Assembly (NCBI RefSeq): GCF_001672755.1
Contig: NZ_LZKI01000197.1
Coordinates: 1 to 64,000, forward strand
From: Mycobacterium colombiense
GTDB lineage: Bacteria; Actinomycetota; Actinomycetes; Mycobacteriales; Mycobacteriaceae
DNA: 64,000 bases
Reading direction: 5' to 3'
The translations under genes and the position numbers were made by a program. The notes beneath the pieces were generated by a model. It saw nothing but the letters and a program-made list of their open reading frames with translations, searched no databases and had not been told where the DNA came from. Positions 1 through 8,541 of the stretch are shown piece by piece (the stretch's first letter is position 1; every line of letters begins with the position of its first letter).

Positions 1-603
1 GCCGGCCGGCATCGCCGGCATGTTGACCTGTGCCTGCGGAAGCTGCGGAGCCGGCGGAGTGGCCGGTGCCGCCGGAGAAGACAGCCCCGGGATCGCGGGC
101 AGGCCCGGGATCGACGGAGCGGACGGAGCGGCGGGACCCGCAGCCGCCGGCTGCGCACCCGTCAGGCCCTGGATCATCCCCGGAATACCGCCGGTCGCCG
201 TCGACGGCGCGGCCGGGGTCGCCGACTGCGCCAGCCCCGGAAGGAAGGGGTTGGCCGCCGGAGAAGGCACCTGGGCGGCGGGGCTTGTCGGCGCGGTCAG
301 TCCGGGGATAGACGGAAGACCCGCCGCCGGAGCCGCCGCGGTCGCCGGAGCGGTGGCCGCCGGAACACCCGGGAAGCTGATGCCCGGAGTGGCCGGAGCC
401 GCCGGCGGCGTGGCGCCGAGTGCGGTCGCGAGGTTCTGCAGGATTTGCGGTGCGTTGGCCGCCGAACTGATCAGCTGCTGCGGAATGTTCGGCACGGCCG
501 GGGCCGGCACGGGGTCGGCGTGGGCGATACCGCCCGTCAGTAGCGCTGCGGACGAACCGACCACGACGGCGGCTGCACGCATGTAAGTCCAGATGGTTGG
601 CAT
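1..603 (-). CDS. Ala/Pro-rich exported protein (Rv1158c-like), 3' end outside window
   Basis: The reading frame starts at ATG 603 and stays open to the window edge (201 codons), so the C-terminus is missing. The first ~29 residues form a signal peptide (basic/hydrophobic start, small residues, AHA-D cleavage-like site). The rest is low complexity, dominated by Ala, Pro, Gly and Ser with repeated PSIPGLP-, IPGM- and PGL-type units and no catalytic motif. Its place just upstream of and divergent from pimE matches the Ala/Pro-rich hypothetical protein Rv1158c. An exported, perhaps wall-associated, protein is an inference. The Gly-rich frame on the opposite strand is a composition shadow. Confidence 0.75.
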   Translation of the reverse strand, partial: MPTIWTYMRAAAVVVGSSAALLTGGIAHADPVPAPAVPNIPQQLISSAANAPQILQNLATALGATPPAAPATPGISFPGVPAATAPATAAAPAAGLPSIPGLTAPTSPAAQVPSPAANPFLPGLAQSATPAAPSTATGGIPGMIQGLTGAQPAAAGPAAPSAPSIPGLPAIPGLSSPAAPATPPAPQLPQAQVNMPAMPAG

Positions 604-690
604 GACTCTCCCTGATTGATCGATTACAGGTCCGGCGCTGAAGTTACTTTGATGCAGATGGGACTCAAGTGACACGTGTGGCATTTATGA

Positions 691-709
691 ACTCGTTACT
701 GATACGAGT
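691..709. promoter_or_regulatory. Inverted repeat upstream of pimE
   Basis: ACTCGT and ACGAGT arms flank a 7-base spacer in the AT-richer gap between the divergent Rv1158c-like gene and pimE. This could be a protein-binding site serving either promoter. The arms are short, so confidence is low. Confidence 0.25.
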
Positions 710-754
710 GAGAAGGGTGACCGAACGGGCGAAAAAGGCCCTGCACGAAGCTGA

Positions 755-2041
755 GTGGGGACCGACGGCGCCGCGGCGCGTGCCCCGCTCGCTAAAGTCG
801 GGCGGATAGACACCACCTCGGCCGCTCCGGCGGCGCCCAAGCCCCAGCGGTTGGCGACTCTCCTTCAGGCGGCCGCGCCGATGCTGCTCATCGCGAGCAT
901 CGCCGCGCGGCTGGCGTGGACGTATCTGGCTCCCAACGGCGCGAACTTCGTCGACCTGCACGTGTACCTCGGCGGGTCGGCCGCGATCGACCACCCCGGC
1001 ACCTTGTACAGCTACGTCTATGCCGACCAGACGCCGGACTTCCCGCTGCCGTTCACCTACCCGCCGTTCGCGGCGGTCGTGTTCTACCCCCTGCACCTGT
1101 TGCCGTTCGGCCTCGTCGCCTTCCTCTGGCAGATCGCCACCATGGCCGCGCTGTACGGCGCGGTCCGGCTCAGCCAGCACCTGATGGGCGTGGCGGCCGG
1201 CGCCGCCGGCCGGCGTGTCGCGATGTTGTGGACGGCGGTCGCCATCTGGATCGAGCCGCTGCGCAGCACATTCGACTACGGACAGGTCAACGTGTTGCTG
1301 ATGACCGCGGTGCTGTGGGCGGTTTACACCACCCGGTGGTGGCTGTCGGGGCTACTGGTGGGCGCGGCGGCCGGGATCAAGTTGACCCCCGCGGTCTCCG
1401 GTGTCTACCTGGTCGGCGCCCGCCGCTGGGGCGCCGCGGTGTTCTCGGCGGTCGTTTTCGTTGCCACCATTGGGATTTCGGTCTTGGTTGTCGGTGATCA
1501 GACCCGCTACTACTTCACCGACCTGCTTGGCGATGCGCATCGGGTGGGCCCCATCGCCACCTCGTTCAATCAGTCCTGGCGCGGCGGCATTTCGCGGATC
1601 CTGGGCCACGACGTGGGATTCGGCCCGCTGCTGGTGGCCGCCGTCGCCGTCACCGCGGTGCTGGCCGTGCTGGCCTGGCGCGCCCTGGACTCCGCCGATC
1701 GGCTGGGCAGGCTCCTGGTGGTGGAGCTGTTCGGGCTGCTGCTCTCACCGATTTCGTGGACCCACCACTGGGTATGGCTGGTGCCGCTGATGATCTGGGC
1801 GATCCACGGCCCGGTGCGCGCGCTGCGCGGAGCGCGCGCGGTGGGGTGGGGTTGGCTGGCACTCACCGTGATCGGCGTGCCGTGGTTGCTGAGCTTCGCC
1901 CAACCGACCATCTGGCAGATAAGCCGGCCCTGGTACCTGGCGTGGGCCGGGCTGATCTACATCGTGGCGGCGGTGGCGACGTTGATCTGGATCGCCGCGA
2001 GCGGCAGCCGGGAGACCCGGGAGAAGGGTCCGGTCGTCTAG
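755..2041 (+). CDS. pimE: Polyprenol-phosphate-mannose-dependent alpha-1,2-mannosyltransferase PimE
   Basis: PimE adds the fifth mannose to phosphatidylinositol mannosides (AcPIM4 to AcPIM5, toward PIM6) on the periplasmic side of the plasma membrane. The 428-residue product has about ten hydrophobic segments, as expected for a GT-C/GT87 enzyme. The first external loop has the FVDLHVYLGG motif, whose Asp (about residue 67) corresponds to the essential loop aspartate of the family. The following FTYPPFAAVVFYPL stretch is also highly conserved. Start: GTG 755; length agrees with the ~431-residue tubercle-bacillus protein. It is convergent with the downstream dehydratase gene, whose stop overlaps by 4 bases. 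LpqW, which works with this branch of lipoglycan synthesis, is encoded at 17.4 kb. Confidence 0.93.
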   Translation: MGTDGAAARAPLAKVGRIDTTSAAPAAPKPQRLATLLQAAAPMLLIASIAARLAWTYLAPNGANFVDLHVYLGGSAAIDHPGTLYSYVYADQTPDFPLPFTYPPFAAVVFYPLHLLPFGLVAFLWQIATMAALYGAVRLSQHLMGVAAGAAGRRVAMLWTAVAIWIEPLRSTFDYGQVNVLLMTAVLWAVYTTRWWLSGLLVGAAAGIKLTPAVSGVYLVGARRWGAAVFSAVVFVATIGISVLVVGDQTRYYFTDLLGDAHRVGPIATSFNQSWRGGISRILGHDVGFGPLLVAAVAVTAVLAVLAWRALDSADRLGRLLVVELFGLLLSPISWTHHWVWLVPLMIWAIHGPVRALRGARAVGWGWLALTVIGVPWLLSFAQPTIWQISRPWYLAWAGLIYIVAAVATLIWIAASGSRETREKGPVV

Positions 2042-2322
2042 TTATCGACGATGCCGTCGATATCGCGGGCCATGTCGATGTCGTTTTTGGTGATGCCGCC
2101 CTCGGAGTGCGTGACGAGGGCGAAAGTCACTGTCCGCCAACGAATATCGATGTCCGGGTGGTGGTCCTTGCTCTCCGCGTGCTCGCCCACCCGGCGTACG
2201 GCATCGATGCCCGCGAGAAAACTCGGAAATTTGATCGAGCGGCGCAGGGCGCCGTCGGCGCGCTCCCATCCGTTGAGGTCGGGCAGTGCGGCGTCTACTT
2301 GTTCATCCGTTAACACAGCCAT
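2038..2322 (-). CDS. Pterin-4a-carbinolamine dehydratase (Rv1159A-like)
   Basis: This is a small 94-residue protein of the PCD/DCoH family, which dehydrates 4a-hydroxytetrahydropterin in pterin recycling. The diagnostic ESKDHHPDIDI segment (about residues 50-60) carries the paired catalytic histidines, followed by the usual V-x-F-x-L-V-T-H-S-x-G-G-I-T strand. A CAGGAG ribosome binding site precedes ATG 2322. In mycobacteria the physiological substrate is uncertain, since aromatic amino acid hydroxylases are scarce. Position next to pimE is conserved with Rv1159A. Confidence 0.88.
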   Translation of the reverse strand: MAVLTDEQVDAALPDLNGWERADGALRRSIKFPSFLAGIDAVRRVGEHAESKDHHPDIDIRWRTVTFALVTHSEGGITKNDIDMARDIDGIVDN

Positions 2323-2475
2323 ACCGCAACTTTACTCCTGTTGCTGAAACCGGCTCTGCCTGCGATAACTTAAAGGATTGTCGCGCAAGGCAATTGGACG
2401 GTTGGCCGGCCAGAAAGACAGGGCCGATAGTCGGCGAGAGGTTGCCCCAGGCCGGGGCCGCGACCGGGAAAGGTG

Positions 2476-3261
2476 TCAGCTGCGGATCTTGTCCGGCCGG
2501 CCGGTAAACCAGCGCGCGCCGGTCGCGACCAGGAGATTGCGCCAGGGAGTGAGCTTGCGCTGCCAGGAGCGGGACGAGGAGATCGAGAACACCACCGTGC
2601 AGATGCACGTTGCCAGCAGTCCCCCGTCGTACCACGGGGCGTGACCGGAGATGAGTATGCCGAGGCCGACGATGCTCAGGGCACCGATCGCAAGGCCGAC
2701 TAGCCACGCGATAGCCACCGGCTTTGCGCGTGGGTCGTCGCGCAGATGACTCACGGCAACCCATGCGTTGAGTGTGCCGAAGTAGAGCAAGGCCGTGACG
2801 TGGACCGCGAAGCAGGCGATGATCCAGGGGTAGTGCGAGATGTGGGGGAGGAGCTTCTCGGGCGTGTTGGAGCCTTTGCTGTGGCAGAAGAGGGCGACGA
2901 TCAGCGCCACGCTGATCGCGAAAGGCCAGTGCAACATCGGAGCGATACGGTTGCGCATCGACGGCATCCGCAGCATCCCGGCGAGCGTGCTTGACGCCAG
3001 CGCAGCCTGCAGGCAGAAGAAGCCGATCATGTTGTTGACGTGCCACAGGCCAGTGATCTCGTAAAGCATTTTGCCGATGTTGGATTCGGCCTGCGGCGCG
3101 ATGAGCGCCACGCCGACGCCAAGTAGCAGGATTGCGCCCGTCGTGGGCGATTCCCACGGGATGCGCCAGGTACCCCGGCGTACCCAGAGTGCCCAGGCCA
3201 CGATCGCCAGCGTGATGTTGCAGGCGACCGTAACGGGGACCCCGATGTCCAAGATGCCCAC
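2476..3261 (-). CDS. Seven-helix integral membrane protein, function unknown
   Basis: The 261-residue product has seven clear hydrophobic segments, near residues 7-27, 40-58, 66-96, 110-127, 147-170, 185-207 and 213-232, and a basic C-terminal tail. No catalytic motif is recognised, though polar residues in the helices (HVNNM, the GHAPWYD loop) are notable. Its GTG start shares its first base with the TAG stop of the upstream XRE-like gene, so the pair is translationally coupled. Membrane proteins paired with small XRE regulators are common in actinobacteria. The topology recalls the membrane half of the MAB_1171c-like family, here without the long soluble C-terminus; that resemblance is from memory. 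A role linked to the regulator is inferred. Confidence 0.7.
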   Translation of the reverse strand: MGILDIGVPVTVACNITLAIVAWALWVRRGTWRIPWESPTTGAILLLGVGVALIAPQAESNIGKMLYEITGLWHVNNMIGFFCLQAALASSTLAGMLRMPSMRNRIAPMLHWPFAISVALIVALFCHSKGSNTPEKLLPHISHYPWIIACFAVHVTALLYFGTLNAWVAVSHLRDDPRAKPVAIAWLVGLAIGALSIVGLGILISGHAPWYDGGLLATCICTVVFSISSSRSWQRKLTPWRNLLVATGARWFTGRPDKIRS

Positions 3262-3599
3262 TACAGTGGGGGTCCGTTCACGTCGACGCGTGGCGTGATG
3301 AGCTTGCCCCGGGCCTTGGCTTTAGCCGTCGTTGCAGGGCTGTCACCGCCACTACCCCACGCGGCGTCGTCGGTGCTGACCAGTCCAAAGCGAACCATGA
3401 GGTCGACGGGGTTGAGGTCGAAGTGCTCGGCGATGATCCGTAGCTCCTCGGCGTCGGGATAACTGTCCTCGCGCTTGCGGCGGTAGTAGGTGGCGTGGGA
3501 AACGCCAAGGGCCGCGCTGATGTCGGAGGCGCTGACTCCGTCGAGCAGATAGGTCAGGAGGCTTTCGAGGCTCTTGCCGTTGTCATCTGTGCGTGGCAT
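3261..3599 (-). CDS. XRE-like helix-turn-helix regulator
   Basis: A protein of about 112 residues with a helix-turn-helix near residues 25-50 (VSASDISAALGVSHATYYRR). The next segment, on deciding which residues to read (DAEELRIIAEHFDLNP), is typical of mycobacterial XRE proteins of the EspR/NucS-neighbour type that count domain helices after the HTH. ATG 3599 is preferred; GTG 3608 is an alternative. A TATATC -10-like hexamer lies 9 bases before the ATG, suggesting a near-leaderless transcript. The inverted repeat at 3618-3633 lies directly upstream, so autoregulation is likely. It is coupled to the membrane gene by a 1-base overlap and divergent from the LuxR-type gene. Confidence 0.75.
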   Translation of the reverse strand: MPRTDDNGKSLESLLTYLLDGVSASDISAALGVSHATYYRRKREDSYPDAEELRIIAEHFDLNPVDLMVRFGLVSTDDAAWGSGGDSPATTAKAKARGKLITPRVDVNGPPL

Positions 3600-3617
3600 G
3601 CGCCACACGATATATCA

Positions 3618-3633
3618 GTATCACTGGTGATAC
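3618..3633. promoter_or_regulatory. Candidate operator between XRE-like and LuxR-type genes
   Basis: GTATCAC-TG-GTGATAC is a 7-base inverted repeat with a 2-base spacer in the divergent gap, just upstream of the minus-strand -10-like TATATC (3609-3614). Size and spacing suit a dimeric HTH regulator. The XRE-like product is the natural candidate. A related half, CTGATAC, recurs at 3707-3713 at the LuxR-gene start. Confidence 0.45.
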
Positions 3634-3703
3634 AACGTAAGACTCAATGGGGCAAGCCAATCAATAGCTATATGAACCTCTCAAAATCGAGAATAGTGTT
3701 GCA

Positions 3704-6586
3704 GTGCTGATACGGTTTGATCTACATTGTCGAAGCATGTACCGCCAGCCCACGACCAAGCGTCGGGTCGGCCATACCCTCCATTCAGAGGCCGCTCACC
3801 CCGAGCCTGAACGGTCGCTTGGCGTCGCGCCGGAGCGCCGGCAGCAGCCCGCCCTCACGCCCCCGGGTCAACCCACCGCTGACCCCGACACGCGGCGGCT
3901 CCGCGACTCGGTGCCCGCAGACCTGACGCAGCAGGTCCGGCCACCAGTGCACATGGAAAGCGGATCGAAGTGGCCGATGGTGGGCCGAGACGATGAGTTC
4001 CGCCGAGCCTTGGCGACGTTGAACGACGCCGCGGAGTTCCAAGGCGTCGTCTTGGTGGGCGATAGCGGTATCGGCAAATCGATGTTGGCTCGTGCCCTCG
4101 CCTCGGTCGCCGAGTCGCGCGGGGCGACGGTGCGGTACGTGCTGGCGTCTCAAACTTGTTCGTTAGTGCCGCTGGGCGCGTTTTGTCGGTCCCTGACTAT
4201 CGATGCACCACTGCAACCGGTCACCATGCTCGCCGCGGCGCAAGCGACGCTGGAGCGGCAAGAGAACCTGGTCGTCGTCGTCGATGACGCCCATTTGCTC
4301 GATCCGTTGTCGGCCATCTTGGTACAGCAGCTTGCGGCCAGCGGCAGTGCGCGACTGATCATGACCATCAGATCGGGCAGCAACGCACCCGACGCGGTGA
4401 CTGCGTTGTGGAAAGAGCAGCTATTGCTCAGGCTGCGTATCGAAGCTTTCACCCGGGAGCAGACCGGGGTGCTCGCGTCCGCGGTGCTCGGCGGGATCGT
4501 CGACGCCGAGCTGATCAACGAGTTACACGACCGAGCCGTGGGCAACCCGCTGCTGCTGCGCGGCCTGTTGTGCGCAGGTCAGGAAAGTGGAGTTCTCGTC
4601 CACACCGAAGGTGGATGGCAACTTCGCGGTGCGTTGCGTGCGGGCCGCGAACTGCACGATGTGCTCGAGTTTCACCTGGAGTCCTTGGCGCCGGAGGAAT
4701 TAGAGGCGGTCGAGATCCTGGCGGCCGCGGAGGTCCTCGACTTGGAGACTCTGCGTAGGCTTTGCGATCCCGAAGTGGTGAGACGCCTTGAGCGCTCAGG
4801 CGTAATCGAATTTGTTGCCGACGAGTTGAACACGGTGGCACGGTTGTTTCACCCCATCTTGGGTGAAACGGCAATGCAACGAGCCGGGTTGGTGCGCTGG
4901 CGTCATCTCAATAGTGTTCTAGCGCAACATCTTTGGAAGCAATTACGAAGAGCTGGGCTGTCGAGGGTGCCGGATGTGCGCACCCGCATACAGCTGGCCC
5001 AGTTCATGATGCGAAGCGAGCTGGTGCCAGATCTGGACGTGATCATCGATGCAGCGGCGAGCGCGGTGACGATGTCCAACATAGCTTGCGGAGAGGAGCT
5101 GGCCCGCTTCGCGCTCGACAATGGCGCTGGGGTGACGGCGGCGATCGTGCTTGCACAGGCGATGGGCTGGCAGGGTCGAGGCAACGAGGTCGAGGCAGTC
5201 CTCAATGACGTCGACCCCGATGGTGCCGATGAGTGGCTGGCCGCGCAGTGGGGCTGTCTGCGTGCCGCGAATCTCTTCTTCAGCTGCGGGCAAGTTCAGC
5301 CGGCACGACTGGCACTTGCAGAAGTGAGGGAGCACATCGATTCTGATGAGCCGCTCCGCCTCATCACTGCCGTGGAAGGGGCCTTTGCGTGCTTTTCCGG
5401 CGACGTCCGGACGGCACTCGACCTTGGGTTGACCGTGTGTGAATCCGATGCGCAACCGGTGGTGACGATGTGGGCAGCCATCTCGACGTGTTGGGCGTTG
5501 GCCCTCACCGGGCGGTTCGGCGAAGTCCAGCGCGTAGCGGATTCGGGCCGGGCAGCCGTGTTCGATCAGCCGGGACCGCAGCAATTCGTCGTGGGGTTGG
5601 CTGAGGTGGCGGCATTGACGGGCGCCGGTGATCATGTGGCGGCCGAAAGGGTTTGGGAACGCAACGCTCGGACGACCAGAGTATGGCCCGGTGCCGACGC
5701 CTTCGTGCACGCCATGATCGGACTGCTCCAGCTTGCCCGCGGTGCGCTGGCATCGGCCTGTGCTGCCTTTCAGGACTCGATATCGGCAACATCGCATGGT
5801 TTTCCGTCGGGCTGGTTGATGTTGGTGGCGGCATGGACCGCGCAGGCCCAAGGCGCGCGGGGAGACGGTGAGGCTGCCGCTACCGCTCTGCGGACTTCGG
5901 AAGAAGCCTATGGGCCGCAAGTCGCGATGTTCTTGCCGGAACTTGAGCTGGGCCGGGCCTGGGAACGGGCGGCTGCCGGCGAGACGACGACCGCCCGGAT
6001 GCACGCGATGCATGCCGCGCAGATCGCGCGTCAGTCGGGGATGTGCGCCATCGAGATGCGCGCGGTGCACACCGCTGTCCGCTTCGGCGACCGATCGTGC
6101 GCCGAACGGCTGGAGGAACTCGCCGGGGTGCTGAGCACTCCGTTGGCGGGGGCGATCGCCGTCCATGCTCGCGGCCTCGCCGACCACGACGGCGACTTAC
6201 TCGACGTTGCGGCCAGCCAATTCGCCGATCTGGGCGCAGTGGCACTTGCCGCCGACGCAGGGGCTCAGGCCGCAGGCGAACACGCGCGTAATGGCCAGCG
6301 GGGCAAGGAAATAATGTCGTCCACGCGTGCACATTTGCTGGCCGTGCGGAGTGGAGCGAGAACACCCGCGGTTGACGCCGCGGCCAGGCCATTGCCCCTC
6401 ACAAAGCGCGAACGCGCGATCGTGATGCTGGTCGCGGAAGGCTTGTCCAACCGTCAGATCGCCGATCGGCTTTGGATATCGGTACGAACGGTGGAAGGAC
6501 ACCTCTACCGCGTATTCCCCAAGCTGGGCGTCAAAAACCGCGACCAGCTCCTCCATTTGGTCCGTCTCGCGCTATACGGGACTTAA
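3704..6586 (+). CDS. Large ATPase-LuxR (LAL/MalT-like) transcriptional regulator
   Basis: A 960-residue regulator of the LAL class. An N-terminal AAA/NACHT-like ATPase has Walker A GDSGIGKS (about residue 119) and Walker B LVVVVDDAHLLD (about 188). A long helical, TPR-like sensor middle follows. The C-terminus is a LuxR/GerE HTH (LTKRERAIVMLVAEGLSNRQ, then the recognition helix region RTVEGHLYRVFPKLGV). The signal is unknown; such proteins usually activate neighbours after binding a small inducer and ATP. GTG 3704 is the longest start, but about 83 Pro-rich residues precede the first domain sequence, so ATG 3737 or ATG 3953 is possible. There is no adenylate cyclase domain, unlike several tubercle-bacillus relatives. 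Confidence 0.85.
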   Translation: MLIRFDLHCRSMYRQPTTKRRVGHTLHSEAAHPEPERSLGVAPERRQQPALTPPGQPTADPDTRRLRDSVPADLTQQVRPPVHMESGSKWPMVGRDDEFRRALATLNDAAEFQGVVLVGDSGIGKSMLARALASVAESRGATVRYVLASQTCSLVPLGAFCRSLTIDAPLQPVTMLAAAQATLERQENLVVVVDDAHLLDPLSAILVQQLAASGSARLIMTIRSGSNAPDAVTALWKEQLLLRLRIEAFTREQTGVLASAVLGGIVDAELINELHDRAVGNPLLLRGLLCAGQESGVLVHTEGGWQLRGALRAGRELHDVLEFHLESLAPEELEAVEILAAAEVLDLETLRRLCDPEVVRRLERSGVIEFVADELNTVARLFHPILGETAMQRAGLVRWRHLNSVLAQHLWKQLRRAGLSRVPDVRTRIQLAQFMMRSELVPDLDVIIDAAASAVTMSNIACGEELARFALDNGAGVTAAIVLAQAMGWQGRGNEVEAVLNDVDPDGADEWLAAQWGCLRAANLFFSCGQVQPARLALAEVREHIDSDEPLRLITAVEGAFACFSGDVRTALDLGLTVCESDAQPVVTMWAAISTCWALALTGRFGEVQRVADSGRAAVFDQPGPQQFVVGLAEVAALTGAGDHVAAERVWERNARTTRVWPGADAFVHAMIGLLQLARGALASACAAFQDSISATSHGFPSGWLMLVAAWTAQAQGARGDGEAAATALRTSEEAYGPQVAMFLPELELGRAWERAAAGETTTARMHAMHAAQIARQSGMCAIEMRAVHTAVRFGDRSCAERLEELAGVLSTPLAGAIAVHARGLADHDGDLLDVAASQFADLGAVALAADAGAQAAGEHARNGQRGKEIMSSTRAHLLAVRSGARTPAVDAAARPLPLTKRERAIVMLVAEGLSNRQIADRLWISVRTVEGHLYRVFPKLGVKNRDQLLHLVRLALYGT

Positions 6587-6700
6587 GGAAAGGGACCGTC
6601 CGCGAACTATGGCCAAAGCGGCCAGAGCCGAACAGAATTGCTGGACGGTGGCGCACAACCCACGACGGCGGCGGCGCGGCTGCAGGATGTCCGCCACAGC

Positions 6701-7474
6701 CTACGAGGCAACAGCGGGACCCGGTGCCTGACTTTTCTGATCCAGCTGCACCACGACGCTCTCCTCCGGGGGGTTGTTTCGTTCCTGGTACGCCGTCTCG
6801 AGGATCGCCGGAACCCTTTGAAGGTCGCGGGCTACGCCCATCAGTTCCTCCAGGATCATGATTCGCCGCTGATTCGCCTCACCCAGCGCCCGGCGGGCCT
6901 GCTCGTCGGAATAACGAGCTCTCTGTTTCGCGTCGGCGAGCAGTTGGTCGCGCTCGTGCTGGGCTTCCTGCCACGCCTCATCGATCGACGATTGGGCTTC
7001 AGCACGCATCCTGGCGAGTTCGGCGTCGAACTCTTTCCTGGTTGCCGCACACTCCGTCTCCAGCGCCTTACGCTGCTCGGCGATGTCCGCCAGCAACTCC
7101 CGGTGCTCTCGGTGGGCGGCCTCGGTCTCGGCCTCGGCCTCGGCGATCAGCGCTTCTACCTCGGCGCGCGACTCGCCCTGCATCTGGGAAATCTCATCGA
7201 GCGCACGCCGCAGCAACTTCGCCATTCGATGTTGCATCGCGTAGGGCGATGGCGAAGTGTCCGAGAGGATGGCGACCTCATCCTTGAGACAGGCGACTTC
7301 GATCCGCAGCGCGACCGCTTCATCGCCGGATTCGTTTCGCTGGGCCCGGAGGTTCTGGACTTCGTCGATCAGGAACTTCTGCTTGGCGAGCAACACCTTG
7401 ATGTAGGCGTCGACAGCAGCCGTGTCATAGCCCCTGAACGTGCGGGAGAACGTCTTTGCGGGTTCGGTGGTCAT
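6701..7474 (-). CDS. DivIVA/Wag31-like coiled-coil protein
   Basis: From ATG 7474, preceded by a GGGGGG ribosome binding site, the product has 257 residues; an upstream in-frame start would add 34 unlikely residues. The N-terminal FSRTFRGYDTAAVDAYIKVL motif is the DivIVA N-domain signature (F-x-x-x-x-x-G-Y-D-x-x-x-V-D-x-F/Y). A long Glu/Ala/Arg-rich coiled coil covers about residues 90-225. Wag31 itself is essential and encoded elsewhere beside division genes, so this is an accessory paralogue, perhaps a polar or membrane-curvature scaffold. It is convergent with the LuxR-type gene and divergent from mutT2. Confidence 0.75.
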   Translation of the reverse strand: MTTEPAKTFSRTFRGYDTAAVDAYIKVLLAKQKFLIDEVQNLRAQRNESGDEAVALRIEVACLKDEVAILSDTSPSPYAMQHRMAKLLRRALDEISQMQGESRAEVEALIAEAEAETEAAHREHRELLADIAEQRKALETECAATRKEFDAELARMRAEAQSSIDEAWQEAQHERDQLLADAKQRARYSDEQARRALGEANQRRIMILEELMGVARDLQRVPAILETAYQERNNPPEESVVVQLDQKSQAPGPAVAS

Positions 7475-7690
7475 TGCCAACCCCCCAATTCCTGGAGTGC
7501 CTATAAAGAGATAGCGACCGGCTAGAGCCGAGTATCCCACGCCGGCGCTCAAACCGGAAGAGAACCGTTGTGTCACAAGGGAATTCGATCGACATCGGGT
7601 TGCTTGGATGCCATTCCAATGAATTTTGATCCTTCGCCGGCCGAGGGCGTCGTGTCGGTTGAGGGCCCCGACGGTATACCGTCACTGGCC

Positions 7691-8083
7691 ATGTCGACCC
7701 AGATCGTCGTCGCGGGCGCCGTGATCTGCGACTCCAAGGTCTTGGTGGCACAGCGTGTCCGTCCGCCGGAGCTGGCCGGCCGCTGGGAGCTGCCCGGTGG
7801 CAAGGTCGCGCCCGGTGAAACCGAGCGCGACGCGCTGGCCCGCGAGCTGGCCGAGGAGCTGGGCCTGGCTGTCGGTGACGTCGTGGTGGGCGATCGGCTG
7901 GGTGCCGACGTCGCGGTGGACGGCCGGTTCACGCTGCGGGCCTACCGCGTGCGCCTGATCCGCGGCGAGCCCGACGCCCGCGATCACCGAGCATTGCGCT
8001 GGATCACGGCAGCTGAGCTGCACGATCTCGACTGGGTTCCGGCCGATCGTGGCTGGTTAGGGGACCTGACCCGGGCTCTTTGA
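7691..8083 (+). CDS. mutT2: NUDIX hydrolase MutT2 (dCTP/8-oxo-dGTP type)
   Basis: A 130-residue NUDIX enzyme. The Nudix box is GGKVAPGETERDALARELAE followed by ELG, with the metal-binding REL-x-EE-x-G pattern. It removes damaged or surplus nucleotides; tubercle-bacillus MutT2 hydrolyses 5-methyl-dCTP and dCTP and, more weakly, 8-oxo-dGTP. ATG 7691 (MSTQIVVAG) matches the family start; upstream in-frame codons give an unlikely extension. RPPELAGRWELPGGK is nearly identical to Rv1160. As in M. tuberculosis it sits just upstream of narG, but a 458-base gap with a hairpin separates them. Confidence 0.9.
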   Translation: MSTQIVVAGAVICDSKVLVAQRVRPPELAGRWELPGGKVAPGETERDALARELAEELGLAVGDVVVGDRLGADVAVDGRFTLRAYRVRLIRGEPDARDHRALRWITAAELHDLDWVPADRGWLGDLTRAL

Positions 8084-8541
8084 CGGCTGCCTCATAACAA
8101 GTCCACAGACTTCCGGCAGCTTATGTACAGCCGCGTTGCAGGTCTTCGCAGTGAACTGAATAGAACAATATGACTTGTAATAACGACGCCACACGAAGCT
8201 GCCCTGGATGTGCGTGCCGATAGCGAGCCGAATGCTTGTTCAGACCTTCCCGTCAGGGCGCTCGCGCCGGGCCGGGACGCTGAAGGGTGCGCAAAAACCG
8301 ATGCTCATGACCACTTTTTCCGCAGATTGCCCACGCGCGGTGGACCTGATTTCGCCCTCGGCGCAGACCTATGCTGGTGCTGTATCGCCCCCCGGCCCCG
8401 CGGGCCTGAAATGCCGAGTGTTGAGCCGATCCGAGCCGGTGTGGGCGGCTGGATCACCGGGCTGATTGCCGAAGACAACGCATACGGGGCCGGACCAACG
8501 GCCCGACGAGGCGCGACGCTACCGAATTGGAGGAGCACTTC
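8084..8541. other. Gap between mutT2 and narG: hairpin plus narG leader region
   Basis: No convincing gene is present. The start holds a nested hairpin: GCTGCC (8086-8091) with GGCAGC (8115-8120), and inside it AAGTC-CACA-GACTT (8099-8112), a plausible mutT2 terminator. An AT-rich stretch at 8158-8184 is the best place for a narG promoter. A -35-like TTGCAG (8136-8141) lies upstream of AATAGA (8159-8164) with 17 bases between, but the match is weak. No NarL- or DosR-type palindrome is evident. Confidence 0.4.

Noticed and set aside
20..586. Gly/Ala-rich plus-strand reading frame
   Set aside because: It is antisense to the Ala/Pro-rich gene; its composition simply mirrors the repetitive minus-strand codons.
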